A DNA stretch of 64,000 bases from Pseudobdellovibrio exovorus JSS (GTDB lineage Bacteria > Bdellovibrionota > Bdellovibrionia > Bdellovibrionales > Bdellovibrionaceae): positions 2,587,563 to 2,651,562 of the forward strand of contig NC_020813.1 in NCBI RefSeq assembly GCF_000348725.1, given 5' to 3'. The position numbers and the translations under genes are program-made. The notes under the pieces are model-generated. The model made no database searches. It worked only from the letters and a program-made list of their open reading frames with translations, and had not been told where the DNA came from. Below, in pieces: positions 18,215 through 25,777 of this stretch. Within the stretch, counting starts at the first letter, position 1; each line of letters starts with the position of its first letter.

Positions 18215-18243
18215 TTGACATTTTCTGTAGTAGACTCAATGTT
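18215..18243 (+). promoter_or_regulatory. Possible grpE promoter
   Basis: A perfect TTGACA (18215-18220) is followed after 17 bp by a poor -10 (AATGTT, 18238-18243), about 40 bp before the grpE start. No CIRCE inverted repeat and no clear heat-shock sigma-32 pattern were seen. Confidence 0.25.
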
Positions 18244-18282
18244 TTAAAGATATCCAGAGAAGATAATTTAGAGGGTAATGCT

Positions 18283-18816
18283 ATGTCAGAAAATAATGAA
18301 AAAAAGGTCGCGTCTGAAGAGGCTCAAGAAAACGGAGCTACAGACGGAACTCAAAAAACGGAATTAGAAATTGCTATTGAAGAAGCCGCTAAATGGAAAA
18401 ATGATTTTCTGTATTTAAAAGCCGAATTCGAAAACTACAAACGCAACGCTTTGAAAGAGCGTTCTGATTTGTTGAAGTTTGGCTCTGAGCGTATTGCTCG
18501 TGATCTATTAGAAGTTGTGGATAATTTTGATCGCGCCCTTGAATTGGGCGTGACTCCTGAAACCGCGCAGACATTTAAAGTCGGCATGGAGATGACAGCG
18601 AAAGAACTGAAAGACATGTTAAATCGTCATGGAATTCAAGAGATTCCAAGTGCAGGTCAAATGTTTAACCCTCAACATCACGAGGCGATCAGTTCTGAAC
18701 CCACAACTGAGTTTCCTGATGGACACGTGGCGCGCGTTTTTAAAAAACCTTACAAATTGCACGACAAAATCATCCGCATGGGTCAAGTGGTCGTAGCCAC
18801 GACTCCGCAAAAGTAA
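18283..18816 (+). CDS. grpE: Nucleotide exchange factor GrpE
   Basis: 177 residues from ATG 18283, chosen for GAGGGTA 5 nt upstream and because earlier in-frame codons encode a non-family extension. The acidic N-terminus is followed by a long helix (EAAKWKNDFLYLKAEFENYKR) and the beta domain with GVTPETAQTFKVGMEMTAKELKDML, FNPQHHEAI, and VARVFKKPYKLHDKIIRMGQVVVA (read in pieces). GrpE drives ADP release from DnaK. dnaJ follows 9 bp later; dnaK and hrcA, which often flank this pair, are absent here. Confidence 0.95.
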   Translation: MSENNEKKVASEEAQENGATDGTQKTELEIAIEEAAKWKNDFLYLKAEFENYKRNALKERSDLLKFGSERIARDLLEVVDNFDRALELGVTPETAQTFKVGMEMTAKELKDMLNRHGIQEIPSAGQMFNPQHHEAISSEPTTEFPDGHVARVFKKPYKLHDKIIRMGQVVVATTPQK

Positions 18817-18825
18817 AGGATCTGT

Positions 18826-19899
18826 GTGGCCGCTAAAGATTTTTATCAACTTTTAGGCGTTTCAAGATCAGCCTCTGCGGACGAAATTAAAAAAGCCTAT
18901 CGGAAATTGGCGATGCAATACCATCCCGATAAAAATCCCGGTGACAAAAAGGCAGAAGATAAGTTCAAAGAGATCTCGGAAGCCTACGACGTCCTTAGCG
19001 ATACGACGAAACGTAAGAACTACGATCAGTTCGGCGCGGCCGGAATTAACGGAAACCCTTTTGGCGGTGGCAACCCCTTCGGTGGTGGAGGCTTCGGCGG
19101 ACAACGTCCACGCGGAGGCGCTGGTGGCGGATTTGGTGGAGCGGGCTCGGGCGGACCGGACCCTTTCAGTGATATCTTCGGGGATATGTTCGGCGATATT
19201 TTCAACCAAACAGGCAAAGGTGGCCGCGCAGGTGGTGCTGGCGGTGCCGGTGGAGGCTTCGGCGGAAATCCCTTTGGTGGATTCGGTGGACAGCGCTCGC
19301 AGCAACCGAATAAAGGTTCTGATTTAAAATACACTCTTTCTATTACTCTTGAAGAGGCCGCCGTCGGCTGCGAAAAGCTTTTGAGTTTTATGCGCCAAGT
19401 GGGCTCGAAGGAAGAGCGCGCGAAACTCTCTGTAACCGTCCCTGCTGGCGTAAAACAGGGGCAGCGCTTGAAGTTAGCCAAAGAAGGCGACAAGCCCTCT
19501 ACAGGGGCCGCTGGCGACCTTTACGTCATTATTGATTTACAAGAGCACCTTTTGTTCCGCCGTGAAGAAAACGATGTGATCCTAGATCTTCCTGTGGCTT
19601 ACACCGACGCGATCTTAGGAAAAACCGTAGAAATTCCTACTTTGTTTGGCAAAGCCGAAATTAAAATTCCTGCGGGAACGCATTCGGGTCAAAACTTCCG
19701 CCTTAAAGGCAAAGGCTTTCCGCGCATTGGCGCCACAGGCTCTGGTGATATGCTCGTGCGTGTGATTGTGGATACTCCGGCAAAAGCCAACCCCCGACAA
19801 AAAGAGCTCTTAGAAGAGTTGTCTCGTTACAACGAAGACACCCCTCTGGTGAAAAACTACAATGACAAACTACAAACGGTTCTTAAAGGCCGCAAATAA
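18826..19899 (+). CDS. dnaJ: DnaJ-family co-chaperone lacking the zinc-finger domain (type II Hsp40)
   Basis: 357 residues from GTG 18826 with AAAGGA 5 nt upstream. The J domain carries HPD (33-35). It is followed by a very long Gly/Phe-rich region (about 75-160, with [13 protein letters not shown]-type repeats). The C-terminal client-binding domains ([52 protein letters not shown]) come directly after, with no CxxCxGxG repeats; only one Cys is visible. That makes it a type II, CbpA-like Hsp40, although it sits where a classical dnaJ normally follows grpE. A true zinc-finger DnaJ may exist elsewhere. Confidence 0.9.
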   Translation: MAAKDFYQLLGVSRSASADEIKKAYRKLAMQYHPDKNPGDKKAEDKFKEISEAYDVLSDTTKRKNYDQFGAAGINGNPFGGGNPFGGGGFGGQRPRGGAGGGFGGAGSGGPDPFSDIFGDMFGDIFNQTGKGGRAGGAGGAGGGFGGNPFGGFGGQRSQQPNKGSDLKYTLSITLEEAAVGCEKLLSFMRQVGSKEERAKLSVTVPAGVKQGQRLKLAKEGDKPSTGAAGDLYVIIDLQEHLLFRREENDVILDLPVAYTDAILGKTVEIPTLFGKAEIKIPAGTHSGQNFRLKGKGFPRIGATGSGDMLVRVIVDTPAKANPRQKELLEELSRYNEDTPLVKNYNDKLQTVLKGRK

Positions 19900-19924
19900 G
19901 CAGCAGCACATGCTGTCTGCTTAT
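19896..19924 (+). other. Stem-loop overlapping the dnaJ stop codon
   Basis: ATAAGCAG pairs with CTGCTTAT, and CAGCA with TGCTG, around a 2-base loop and a single bulged T. The stem includes the TAA stop. No T-run follows, so it is more likely a transcript-stabilising or attenuating hairpin than a terminator. Confidence 0.4.
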
Positions 19925-19955
19925 GACACATTGAAACTGATACAAGGAGCCGTGA

Positions 19956-21719
19956 ATGACATTTCAGTCTGTTAAAAGATCCTCTGTAAAACCCGCGCTT
20001 TTATTGCTGGCGGGATTTTTTATTTTTGGCTGCGCGAGCAAACGAGTGGTTTACCACCCTTCTAGACAACAACAACGACCAGCCCAAAACCAAACAGGCA
20101 CCACAGGCTCACAGGGCGCAGTACAAAGTGGTCAAGCCTCTCCGTCAGGAAGTGCGCAAGGAAATGTTTCAGGAGCTGTTTCAGGAAATACAGCGGGAGC
20201 TTCCGGTTCAACATCTTTACCTGTCACCCAAAATCCAGCGCCGATGTTGCCGCCACTAAATACCACCCGTCCTACAGAAACGACGAACAATCTAACTGAG
20301 CTTAGAAAAAATCTTCCCAACAAAAAAATTGCAGAAGACCTCATTGAAAATAAACTTTCTGAAGATGAGCTTGCTATCGCAGCGGCCACCCCGTCTTTTG
20401 ACTCTGTTAAGCCACAGGTTCTTTTGAAGCTGGGTAAACTCAATCATAAAAATCGCAACTCAACGAAAGCCGCCGAGTACTACCGCGCGGTAAGCTCTTT
20501 ATATCCCAACACGCCACAGGGCACGCAAGCCACGGCTTTACTGGGAAGTATCCAAGCGTCTTATTCGGTGGATGCGCGCGTGATTGGCGCCGTATTGCCG
20601 CTGACAGGCCGCATGTCGAGCATTGGTCAACATGCTTTGAATGCAATTCGTATGGGACTTGAACTCAACAAGCCTGAAGCGAAATACCGCTTGGCTCTGT
20701 TTGATTCGCAAAGCAATGCCGAGATGGCCGCAAAAGGCGTTGATAAGCTGATCAAAGAAGATAAAGCCATTGCGATTTTAGGTGGCTTCACAGCGACAGA
20801 GGCGACAGCTATAGGTCATCAAGCGGAACTGTTCAATGTTCCTTTTATCGCCTTTTCACAAAAAACTGGTTTAACGAATATCGGCGACTATGTCTTCCGC
20901 AATGCTCTGACTCCGGAAATGCAAGTCGATAAACTCACTCAGTTTGCTTTTGAAAAACTAGGTGCGCGCAAGTTTGCTATCGTTTTCCCTAATGACTCTT
21001 ACGGAGTTGAATTCAGTAATATCTTTTGGGATCACGTCTTAGCTCGCGGCGGAGAAGTCACTGCAGCTCAGACCTACGATCCAAAAGAAACAGACTTTTC
21101 TGAAGTGGCGCAAAAACTTTTGGGAACTTATCACATTGAAGCCCGCGCCGAAGAATACAAGCAAAGACTGGCTCAACAAAAAGCGCGAAAGAAAAAACAA
21201 AAGAGCACACGTGATCACTGGGCCGATGACAATATCTTGCCGCCGATTGTGGATTTCGATGTGGTTTTCGTACCCGATAGCAGCCGTGCTTTAGGACAAA
21301 TTTTAGCGTTCATGAAATACTACGATGTTCGCCAAATGAATTACATCGGCACGAATATTTGGAATTCTCCGGATCTTCCGAAGCGTGTGGCTGATGAAAA
21401 TGCCGATCTTTATTTTGTTGAAGCGTTGGATGTTTCGCAGGGATCTACTCAGCACGAAAGCCCTTTTATTAAGGACTACAGCGCTCAGTTCAGTGAGTCT
21501 CCGACGATCGTGGAAATTCAGGCCTATGAAGCCGCTAGTATATTGAAGTCCCAACTGGATTCTGGGGTGAGCAGCCGTGAAAACTTGGCCTCTAGATTGC
21601 GTTATTTAGGGCGTTCTAATGGGGTTACAGGTGAACTGCGCATGTCTAACCAGCGGGAATTACAGCGCCCTTTACATATTTTAAGCCTAGATGCCGGTAT
21701 TATTAAAAAAGTTGAGTAA
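19956..21719 (+). CDS. LpoA-like lipoprotein with periplasmic-binding-protein fold
   Basis: 587 residues. A lipoprotein signal ends at the lipobox IFGC (Cys26). A Gln/Gly/Ser-rich low-complexity stretch (about 35-95) follows, then a short tetratricopeptide-like helical region (LLKLGKLNHKNRNSTKAAEYYRAV in parts). The C-terminal type I periplasmic-binding domain starts VIGAVLPLTGRMSSIGQHALNAIRMGLE. This order (lipid anchor, TPR, PBP fold) matches LpoA/YraM, the outer-membrane activator of penicillin-binding proteins, and also some ABC amino-acid binding proteins. No permease genes are near, which favours the LpoA-like reading. AAGGAG lies 6 nt before ATG 19956. Confidence 0.8.
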   Translation: MTFQSVKRSSVKPALLLLAGFFIFGCASKRVVYHPSRQQQRPAQNQTGTTGSQGAVQSGQASPSGSAQGNVSGAVSGNTAGASGSTSLPVTQNPAPMLPPLNTTRPTETTNNLTELRKNLPNKKIAEDLIENKLSEDELAIAAATPSFDSVKPQVLLKLGKLNHKNRNSTKAAEYYRAVSSLYPNTPQGTQATALLGSIQASYSVDARVIGAVLPLTGRMSSIGQHALNAIRMGLELNKPEAKYRLALFDSQSNAEMAAKGVDKLIKEDKAIAILGGFTATEATAIGHQAELFNVPFIAFSQKTGLTNIGDYVFRNALTPEMQVDKLTQFAFEKLGARKFAIVFPNDSYGVEFSNIFWDHVLARGGEVTAAQTYDPKETDFSEVAQKLLGTYHIEARAEEYKQRLAQQKARKKKQKSTRDHWADDNILPPIVDFDVVFVPDSSRALGQILAFMKYYDVRQMNYIGTNIWNSPDLPKRVADENADLYFVEALDVSQGSTQHESPFIKDYSAQFSESPTIVEIQAYEAASILKSQLDSGVSSRENLASRLRYLGRSNGVTGELRMSNQRELQRPLHILSLDAGIIKKVE

Positions 21720-21769
21720 TTTTTAACCTTCCCTCTATTCCCCCCTGTCTTAATAACCAACAAAACGGC

Positions 21770-21826
21770 GGTCCTCAACAGTGAAGACACTGTAAGGACC
21801 TCGTTAATTTAAGGACAGGAGGTCTT
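21770..21826 (+). promoter_or_regulatory. 5' leader with two mutually exclusive hairpins
   Basis: Hairpin 1: GGTCCT (21770-21775) plus ACAGTG (21778-21783) pair with CACTGT (21788-21793) plus AGGACC (21795-21800) around AAGA. Hairpin 2: GACCTC (21797-21802) is exactly complementary to GAGGTC (21819-21824), which contains most of the Shine-Dalgarno AGGAGG (21817-21822) of the next gene. The two hairpins share 21795-21800 and cannot coexist. Confidence 0.5.
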
Positions 21827-22249
21827 ATGGATTTAGTAAATGGTTCAAATCGTTCTAGCAATTCCACTGAAAATTCAGCTGAAAGTTCAACTGATAGTTT
21901 AGTTTCAGAATGTCGCAAAAAACTTTTAAAACTAAAATCTGATTTACTAAATCGTTCAAAACAGGCCGCTTCTGATTTCAATCAAATCGACAAAGCTGCC
22001 GGAGACGAAATTGACCAATCCTCTGCACACCAAGAAGAGCATTCGTTCTTGGTAAATCAAAATCGCATCAAAACTCAGCTGGTTGAGGTTGAATTTGCCT
22101 TAGCCCGAATCGAAAATGGAACTTACGGAATCTGCGAAGAAACCGAAGAAAAAATCGAGGCTGATCGACTATTAGCCATACCTTGGACTAGACTGAGCAT
22201 TGAAGGTGCAGAAATCCGCGAATCTGCTCAAAAAAGATATGCTTACTAA
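21827..22249 (+). CDS. DksA/TraR-family protein with degenerate zinc finger
   Basis: 140 residues. A Ser/Asn-rich N-terminus is followed by a coiled-coil-like region with DEIDQSSAHQEEHSFLVNQNR and the family signature ALARIENGTYGICEETEEKIEADRLLAIPWTRLSIEG. In canonical members this end reads YGxCxxCGxxIxxxRLxAxPxxxxCxxC; here only the first Cys remains (ICEETEE...TRLSIEG), so zinc binding is unlikely. DksA-type proteins enter the RNA polymerase secondary channel and modulate promoters with ppGpp. AGGAGG lies 4 nt before ATG 21827. A second family member with an intact finger follows. Confidence 0.85.
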   Translation: MDLVNGSNRSSNSTENSAESSTDSLVSECRKKLLKLKSDLLNRSKQAASDFNQIDKAAGDEIDQSSAHQEEHSFLVNQNRIKTQLVEVEFALARIENGTYGICEETEEKIEADRLLAIPWTRLSIEGAEIRESAQKRYAY

Positions 22250-22276
22250 GCCCTTAAAATAACTTCATCAATTGCG

Positions 22277-22324
22277 CGATGATTCGTCACCCCACAATCT
22301 AAACTTTCTTGGTGACATCGTTTT
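22277..22324 (+). terminator. Candidate terminator between the two DksA-family genes
   Basis: CGATG (22277-22281) and TCACC (22287-22291) pair with CATCG (22316-22320) and GGTGA (22311-22315), leaving ATTCG bulged on the 5' side, and TTTT follows. Strength is doubtful because of the bulge and the 19-base loop. Confidence 0.4.
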
Positions 22325-22342
22325 ACCCTTATAGGTAATTAT

Positions 22343-22378
22343 CCCTTAGAAATTTCGGAAACTTTTATCTAGGGGGGA
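22343..22378 (+). promoter_or_regulatory. Leader hairpin covering the SD of the second DksA-family gene
   Basis: CCCTTAGA (22343-22350) pairs with TCTAGGGG (22368-22375), an 8-bp stem with one G-T pair and a 17-base loop. The 3' strand includes the first G residues of the very G-rich SD GGGGGGAA (22372-22379) of the gene starting at 22386. Confidence 0.45.
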
Positions 22379-22385
22379 ATTAGAT

Positions 22386-22781
22386 ATGAAGAGCGCCGAA
22401 AACGACTCTGTTTTAACATCTGATTTTGATTTGATTAAAAAGTCTTTGCTCATGCAAAAGAGCGATATTCTTAACAAACACAAAGAGTTCAAAAGCTTGC
22501 AAACCGCTTCGGCGAAAGCAGCTGACGAAGCCGATGCTGTTGTTCAAAATTTACAAGACAATTTAAACATCCAATTGCACGAGCGCGATCGTCATTCTTT
22601 GATTTTGATCGACAAAGCTCTTTCTAAATTTTCTGAAGGTAGCTATGGCAAATGTGAAGCCTGTGAAGAGATGATCTCTTTACGCCGCTTACAAGCTCGC
22701 CCACTAGCCACTTTATGTATCGCCTGCATGGAAGAAAACGAAAGCGCCAACTCTTCCGCCGGCCGCAATATTCTTCAATAG
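22386..22781 (+). CDS. DksA/TraR-family zinc-finger protein
   Basis: 131 residues. A helical N-terminal half (coiled-coil region about 15-75) precedes the zinc finger KCEACEEMI...LCIACMEE with the CxxC...CxxC quartet and the family segment SEGSYGKCEAC. It is predicted to act on RNA polymerase in stringent-type control. It lies 136 bp after the degenerate paralogue and is preceded by its own structured leader. Whether the two bind the same target is unknown. The long hairpin locus begins about 70 bp downstream. Confidence 0.88.
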   Translation: MKSAENDSVLTSDFDLIKKSLLMQKSDILNKHKEFKSLQTASAKAADEADAVVQNLQDNLNIQLHERDRHSLILIDKALSKFSEGSYGKCEACEEMISLRRLQARPLATLCIACMEENESANSSAGRNILQ

Positions 22782-22851
22782 CAGTTTATCCTTTATACGA
22801 CTCCTTTAAGGCTCTGTTAAGGCTCAGTGGATGAGTGTTACTTACATGGAT

Positions 22852-22874
22852 GTGAGTCTTCTTTTTAGACTCAC
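22852..22874. other. Small perfect hairpin next to long-hairpin copy 1
   Basis: GTGAGTCT (22852-22859) and AGACTCAC (22867-22874) around a T-rich 7-base loop. It precedes copy 1 by 6 bp. Confidence 0.5.
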
Positions 22875-22880
22875 GTTAGG

Positions 22881-22956
22881 ATTTATTTTTATAGCCTTTA
22901 AAGCCTCAAACAGCCGCCGAAGGGCGGAACTCGTTTTAAAGGCTATAAAAATAAAT
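22881..22956 (-). repeat. Long-hairpin element, copy 1 (conserved 7x11 internal loop)
   Basis: The outer stem is 22 bp and perfect (22881-22902 with 22935-22956), the inner stem CCGCC/GGCGG (22914-22918 with 22923-22927) caps a 4-base loop. Between them lies an asymmetric internal loop; on the minus strand it reads ACGAGTT (7) opposite CTGTTTGAGGC (11). The same loop recurs in three other elements of this window. With copy 2 and the hairpin 22981-22999 between them (AGACTT/AAGTCT), it fills most of the 513-bp gene-free gap before lon. I see no gene in that gap. Confidence 0.85.
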
Positions 22957-23036
22957 CTACGACAACTCTCAAAAGAAAAAAGACTTCGAACCTAAGTCTA
23001 GCTTTTCTAGTTCAAATCTAAATTACTCTGCTGTTT

Positions 23037-23220
23037 AACTATTTAAATCTAGTTTCTTCATTTCTTTTTGGGGTTTTCCAAAACGAGTTCTGCGGATAGA
23101 AAGACTCTATATTCCTTATTACATCAAATCCCCAGACCGACGTAGAGTCTTTCTATCCCGCAGCTGTCTGAGGCTTTGGAAAACCCCAAAAAGAAATGAA
23201 GAACTGGTCCCAAAATAGTT
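23037..23220 (+). repeat. Long-hairpin element, copy 2 (conserved 7x11 internal loop)
   Basis: The outer stem is 29 bp and perfect (23054-23082 with 23175-23203). The internal loop is ACGAGTT (23083-23089) opposite CTGTCTGAGGC (23164-23174). The inner stem of about 20 bp (23090-23109 with 23143-23163, one bulge) carries a 33-base loop. A further outer stem AACTATTT/AAATAGTT (23037-23044 with 23213-23220) lies beyond a 9x9 loop. Next to the conserved loop, copy 2 has CCAAA/TTTGG where the other copies have TTAAA/TTTAA, a double compensatory change. It ends 74 bp upstream of the lon start. Confidence 0.85.
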
Positions 23221-23294
23221 CAAAACAGGACTAAGAGTGGATTTAGAGAATCTCAGAATGCACCGAATAATTCTGCAGGAAACAGGAGCAGAAA

Positions 23295-25706
23295 ATGACA
23301 TTTGATAATCAAGCAGTAGAAATTCCTCAAACACTACCAATGTTACCAGTAAGGGACATCGTTGTATTTCCATACATGATCATTCCTTTATTTGTTGGTC
23401 GCGAAGCCTCTATCCGTTCAGTGGAAGATGCGCTTTCGAAAAACCGCCTTATCTTCTTGGCGTCGCAAAAAGACATCACAGAAGAAAACCCAAATCCAGC
23501 CGGCATCTATGAGACTGGTACAGTGGCTAAGATCATGCGCATGCGCAAATTATCTGATGGCCGTGTTAAAATTTTAATCCAAGGTGAAGCTAAAGGTCGT
23601 ATCAAATCTTTCACTAAAACTTCAGGTTCATTTGAAGTTTCAGTTGAAAAAATTGAAGACACTGTAAAAGCAGAACATGCTGAAGAAGTACAAGGTTTAG
23701 TTAAAACAGCTAAATCTCATATCGAAAAAACAATCGCTTTAGGTAAAGCGTTATCTCCGGACATCTTATTAGTATTAGATGATGTTACTGAGCCAGGTCG
23801 TATCGCTGACTTAATCGCTAGCAACATGGGCTTAAAAGTAGCTGATGCTCAAAGAGTATTAGAAACAACTGATACTAAAGAAAGATTGTCTTTAGTTTGC
23901 CAATTATTACAAGAAGAAGTGGAAACGCTTACAGCGCAAGCAAAAACTCGTGGTCACAACCCGAACGATGCTCAACGCGGTCAACGTGAAAACTTCTTAC
24001 GTGAACAAATGAAGGCCATCAAAAATGAGTTGGGAGAACAAGGCGACTCTAAATCAGAAGAAATGGACGAGTTGAAAAACAAAATCCTTACTGCTGGTAT
24101 GCCAGAAGCTGTTCAAACTGAATCTTTAAAACAATTGTCTCGTTTAGAAAGAATGCACCCAGACGCAAGTGAAGCGACTATGGTTCGCACATACTTAGAC
24201 TGGATGGTTGATCTTCCTTGGGGCAAACAATCTGAAGATATCTTAGATATCCAACGTGCGAAAGCTATCTTGGATGAAGATCACTACGACTTACAAAAAG
24301 CTAAAGATCGCGTATTAGAGTTCTTAGCTGTTCGTAAATTGAAATCAACTATCAAAGGTCCAATCCTTTGCTTCAGCGGTCCTCCAGGTGTAGGTAAAAC
24401 TTCTCTTGGTCGTTCAATCGCTAAATCAATGGGCCGTGAGTACTTCCGTATCGCATTAGGCGGCGTAAAAGACGAAGCTGAAATCCGCGGTCACAGAAGA
24501 ACTTATGTTGGAGCAATGCCGGGTAAAATCATCCAAGCATTACGCCAAGCTAAAACACGCAACCCAGTTATCGTGTTAGATGAAATCGATAAAATGGCTT
24601 CTGACTTTAAAGGTGATCCGTCATCAGCAATGTTAGAGGTGTTGGATCCAGAACAAAATGCTTCTTTCCGTGATAACTACTTGAACGTGGACTTTGACTT
24701 GTCGAATGTATTATTCATCGCGACAGCAAACGTAGTAGAAAATATCCCTGCGGCACTTCGTGATCGTATGGAAATGATCTACATCCCAGGTTACACAGAA
24801 AACGATAAGCTTTTGATCACGAAAAAACATTTGATCGAAAGACAAATGGAAGCGAATGGCATCACATCAGAAAACATCCGTTTCACTGATGAAGGTTTGA
24901 AGTTCTTGATCGCTGGTTACACTCGCGAAGCTGGTCTTCGTAACTTAGAGCGCGAAGTGGGTTCTGTTTGCCGTAAAGTAGCAAAACAAGTGGTAATGAA
25001 TGAAACTAACTTCATCGAAGTAAATGCGAAAACAGTTCCTGAGTTATTAGGTCCTCCTCGCTTCACTCGTGATGACAAAATGTTGGAATCAAATGTCGGT
25101 GTGGTTCAAGGTTTAGCTTGGACACAAGCTGGTGGAGAAGTTCTGTTGATCGAAGCCTTGAAAATGAAAGGTAAAGGTCACTTGATGTTGACTGGTCAAC
25201 TAGGCGATGTGATGAAAGAGTCGGCTCATGCAGCGATGTCTTACGCCCGCGCCCACATGGACGAACTTGGTATCGACCAAGAAATGTTTGAAAAATTTGA
25301 TGTTCACGTTCACTTGCCTGCAGGTGCGATCCCTAAAGATGGTCCTTCTGCTGGTATCACTCTAACAACAGCTTTAGTGAGCTTGTTGACAGGAACCGCG
25401 GTTCGTAACGATATCGCAATGACTGGTGAAGTGACTCTGCAAGGACGTGTGTTACCTGTAGGTGGAATCCGCGAAAAATGCTTAGCGGCTTTGAACTTAG
25501 GTATTACAAACGTGATCATCCCAATGGCGAACGCGAAGGATTTAGAAGACATTCCGACGCAGTTCAAAGAAAAAATGAACTTTATCTTGGCTGAAAACTT
25601 AGACGAAGTGTTCGCGGTAGCCTTCGAAAAGTCAGAAAAGTTTATGAAAAAATTAGGTACTAAAAGACAAGAAAAGAAAGCTAAAGCCTCAACAGCTGCA
25701 GCTTAA
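23295..25706 (+). CDS. lon: ATP-dependent protease Lon
   Basis: 803 residues, normal length. The N-terminal substrate domain begins LPMLPVRDIVVFPYMIIPLFVGREASI (in pieces). The AAA+ module has Walker A GPPGVGKTS and Walker B VIVLDEIDKM, and the protease domain has the Ser-Lys dyad in KDGPSAGIT and GIREKCLAALN. It degrades misfolded and regulatory proteins in the cytoplasm. AGGAG precedes ATG 23295. A hairpin CAGAAT/ATTCTG lies in the leader. Codons are strongly uniform (TTA, GGT, GCT, GAA), as expected for a highly expressed gene. A strong terminator follows. Confidence 0.98.
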   Translation: MTFDNQAVEIPQTLPMLPVRDIVVFPYMIIPLFVGREASIRSVEDALSKNRLIFLASQKDITEENPNPAGIYETGTVAKIMRMRKLSDGRVKILIQGEAKGRIKSFTKTSGSFEVSVEKIEDTVKAEHAEEVQGLVKTAKSHIEKTIALGKALSPDILLVLDDVTEPGRIADLIASNMGLKVADAQRVLETTDTKERLSLVCQLLQEEVETLTAQAKTRGHNPNDAQRGQRENFLREQMKAIKNELGEQGDSKSEEMDELKNKILTAGMPEAVQTESLKQLSRLERMHPDASEATMVRTYLDWMVDLPWGKQSEDILDIQRAKAILDEDHYDLQKAKDRVLEFLAVRKLKSTIKGPILCFSGPPGVGKTSLGRSIAKSMGREYFRIALGGVKDEAEIRGHRRTYVGAMPGKIIQALRQAKTRNPVIVLDEIDKMASDFKGDPSSAMLEVLDPEQNASFRDNYLNVDFDLSNVLFIATANVVENIPAALRDRMEMIYIPGYTENDKLLITKKHLIERQMEANGITSENIRFTDEGLKFLIAGYTREAGLRNLEREVGSVCRKVAKQVVMNETNFIEVNAKTVPELLGPPRFTRDDKMLESNVGVVQGLAWTQAGGEVLLIEALKMKGKGHLMLTGQLGDVMKESAHAAMSYARAHMDELGIDQEMFEKFDVHVHLPAGAIPKDGPSAGITLTTALVSLLTGTAVRNDIAMTGEVTLQGRVLPVGGIREKCLAALNLGITNVIIPMANAKDLEDIPTQFKEKMNFILAENLDEVFAVAFEKSEKFMKKLGTKRQEKKAKASTAAA

Positions 25707-25739
25707 TTACTAACAACAAACCTGTTTCCTATGTTTCCT

Positions 25740-25775
25740 AAGCACCGGTCGAGTCATGGCCGGTGCTTTTTTTTT
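25740..25775 (+). terminator. Rho-independent terminator of lon
   Basis: AGCACCGG (25741-25748) and CCGGTGCT (25760-25767) form an 8-bp stem followed by a run of nine or more T. Confidence 0.95.
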
Positions 25776-25777
25776 GA

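Noticed and set aside
22981-23030. tRNA-like look of the spacer (TAGTTCAAATCTA resembling a T-arm)
   Set aside because: No acceptor stem, anticodon arm or CCA could be placed around it.
22881-23220. Integron attC sites as an explanation of the long hairpins
   Set aside because: The RYYYAAC/GTTRRRY boxes are lacking, there is no integrase, and the conserved part is an internal loop rather than the stem ends.
23119-23373. Minus-strand ORF of 84 codons across copy 2 and the lon start
   Set aside because: It is antisense to the conserved Lon N-terminus and to the hairpin arm and has no family resemblance.
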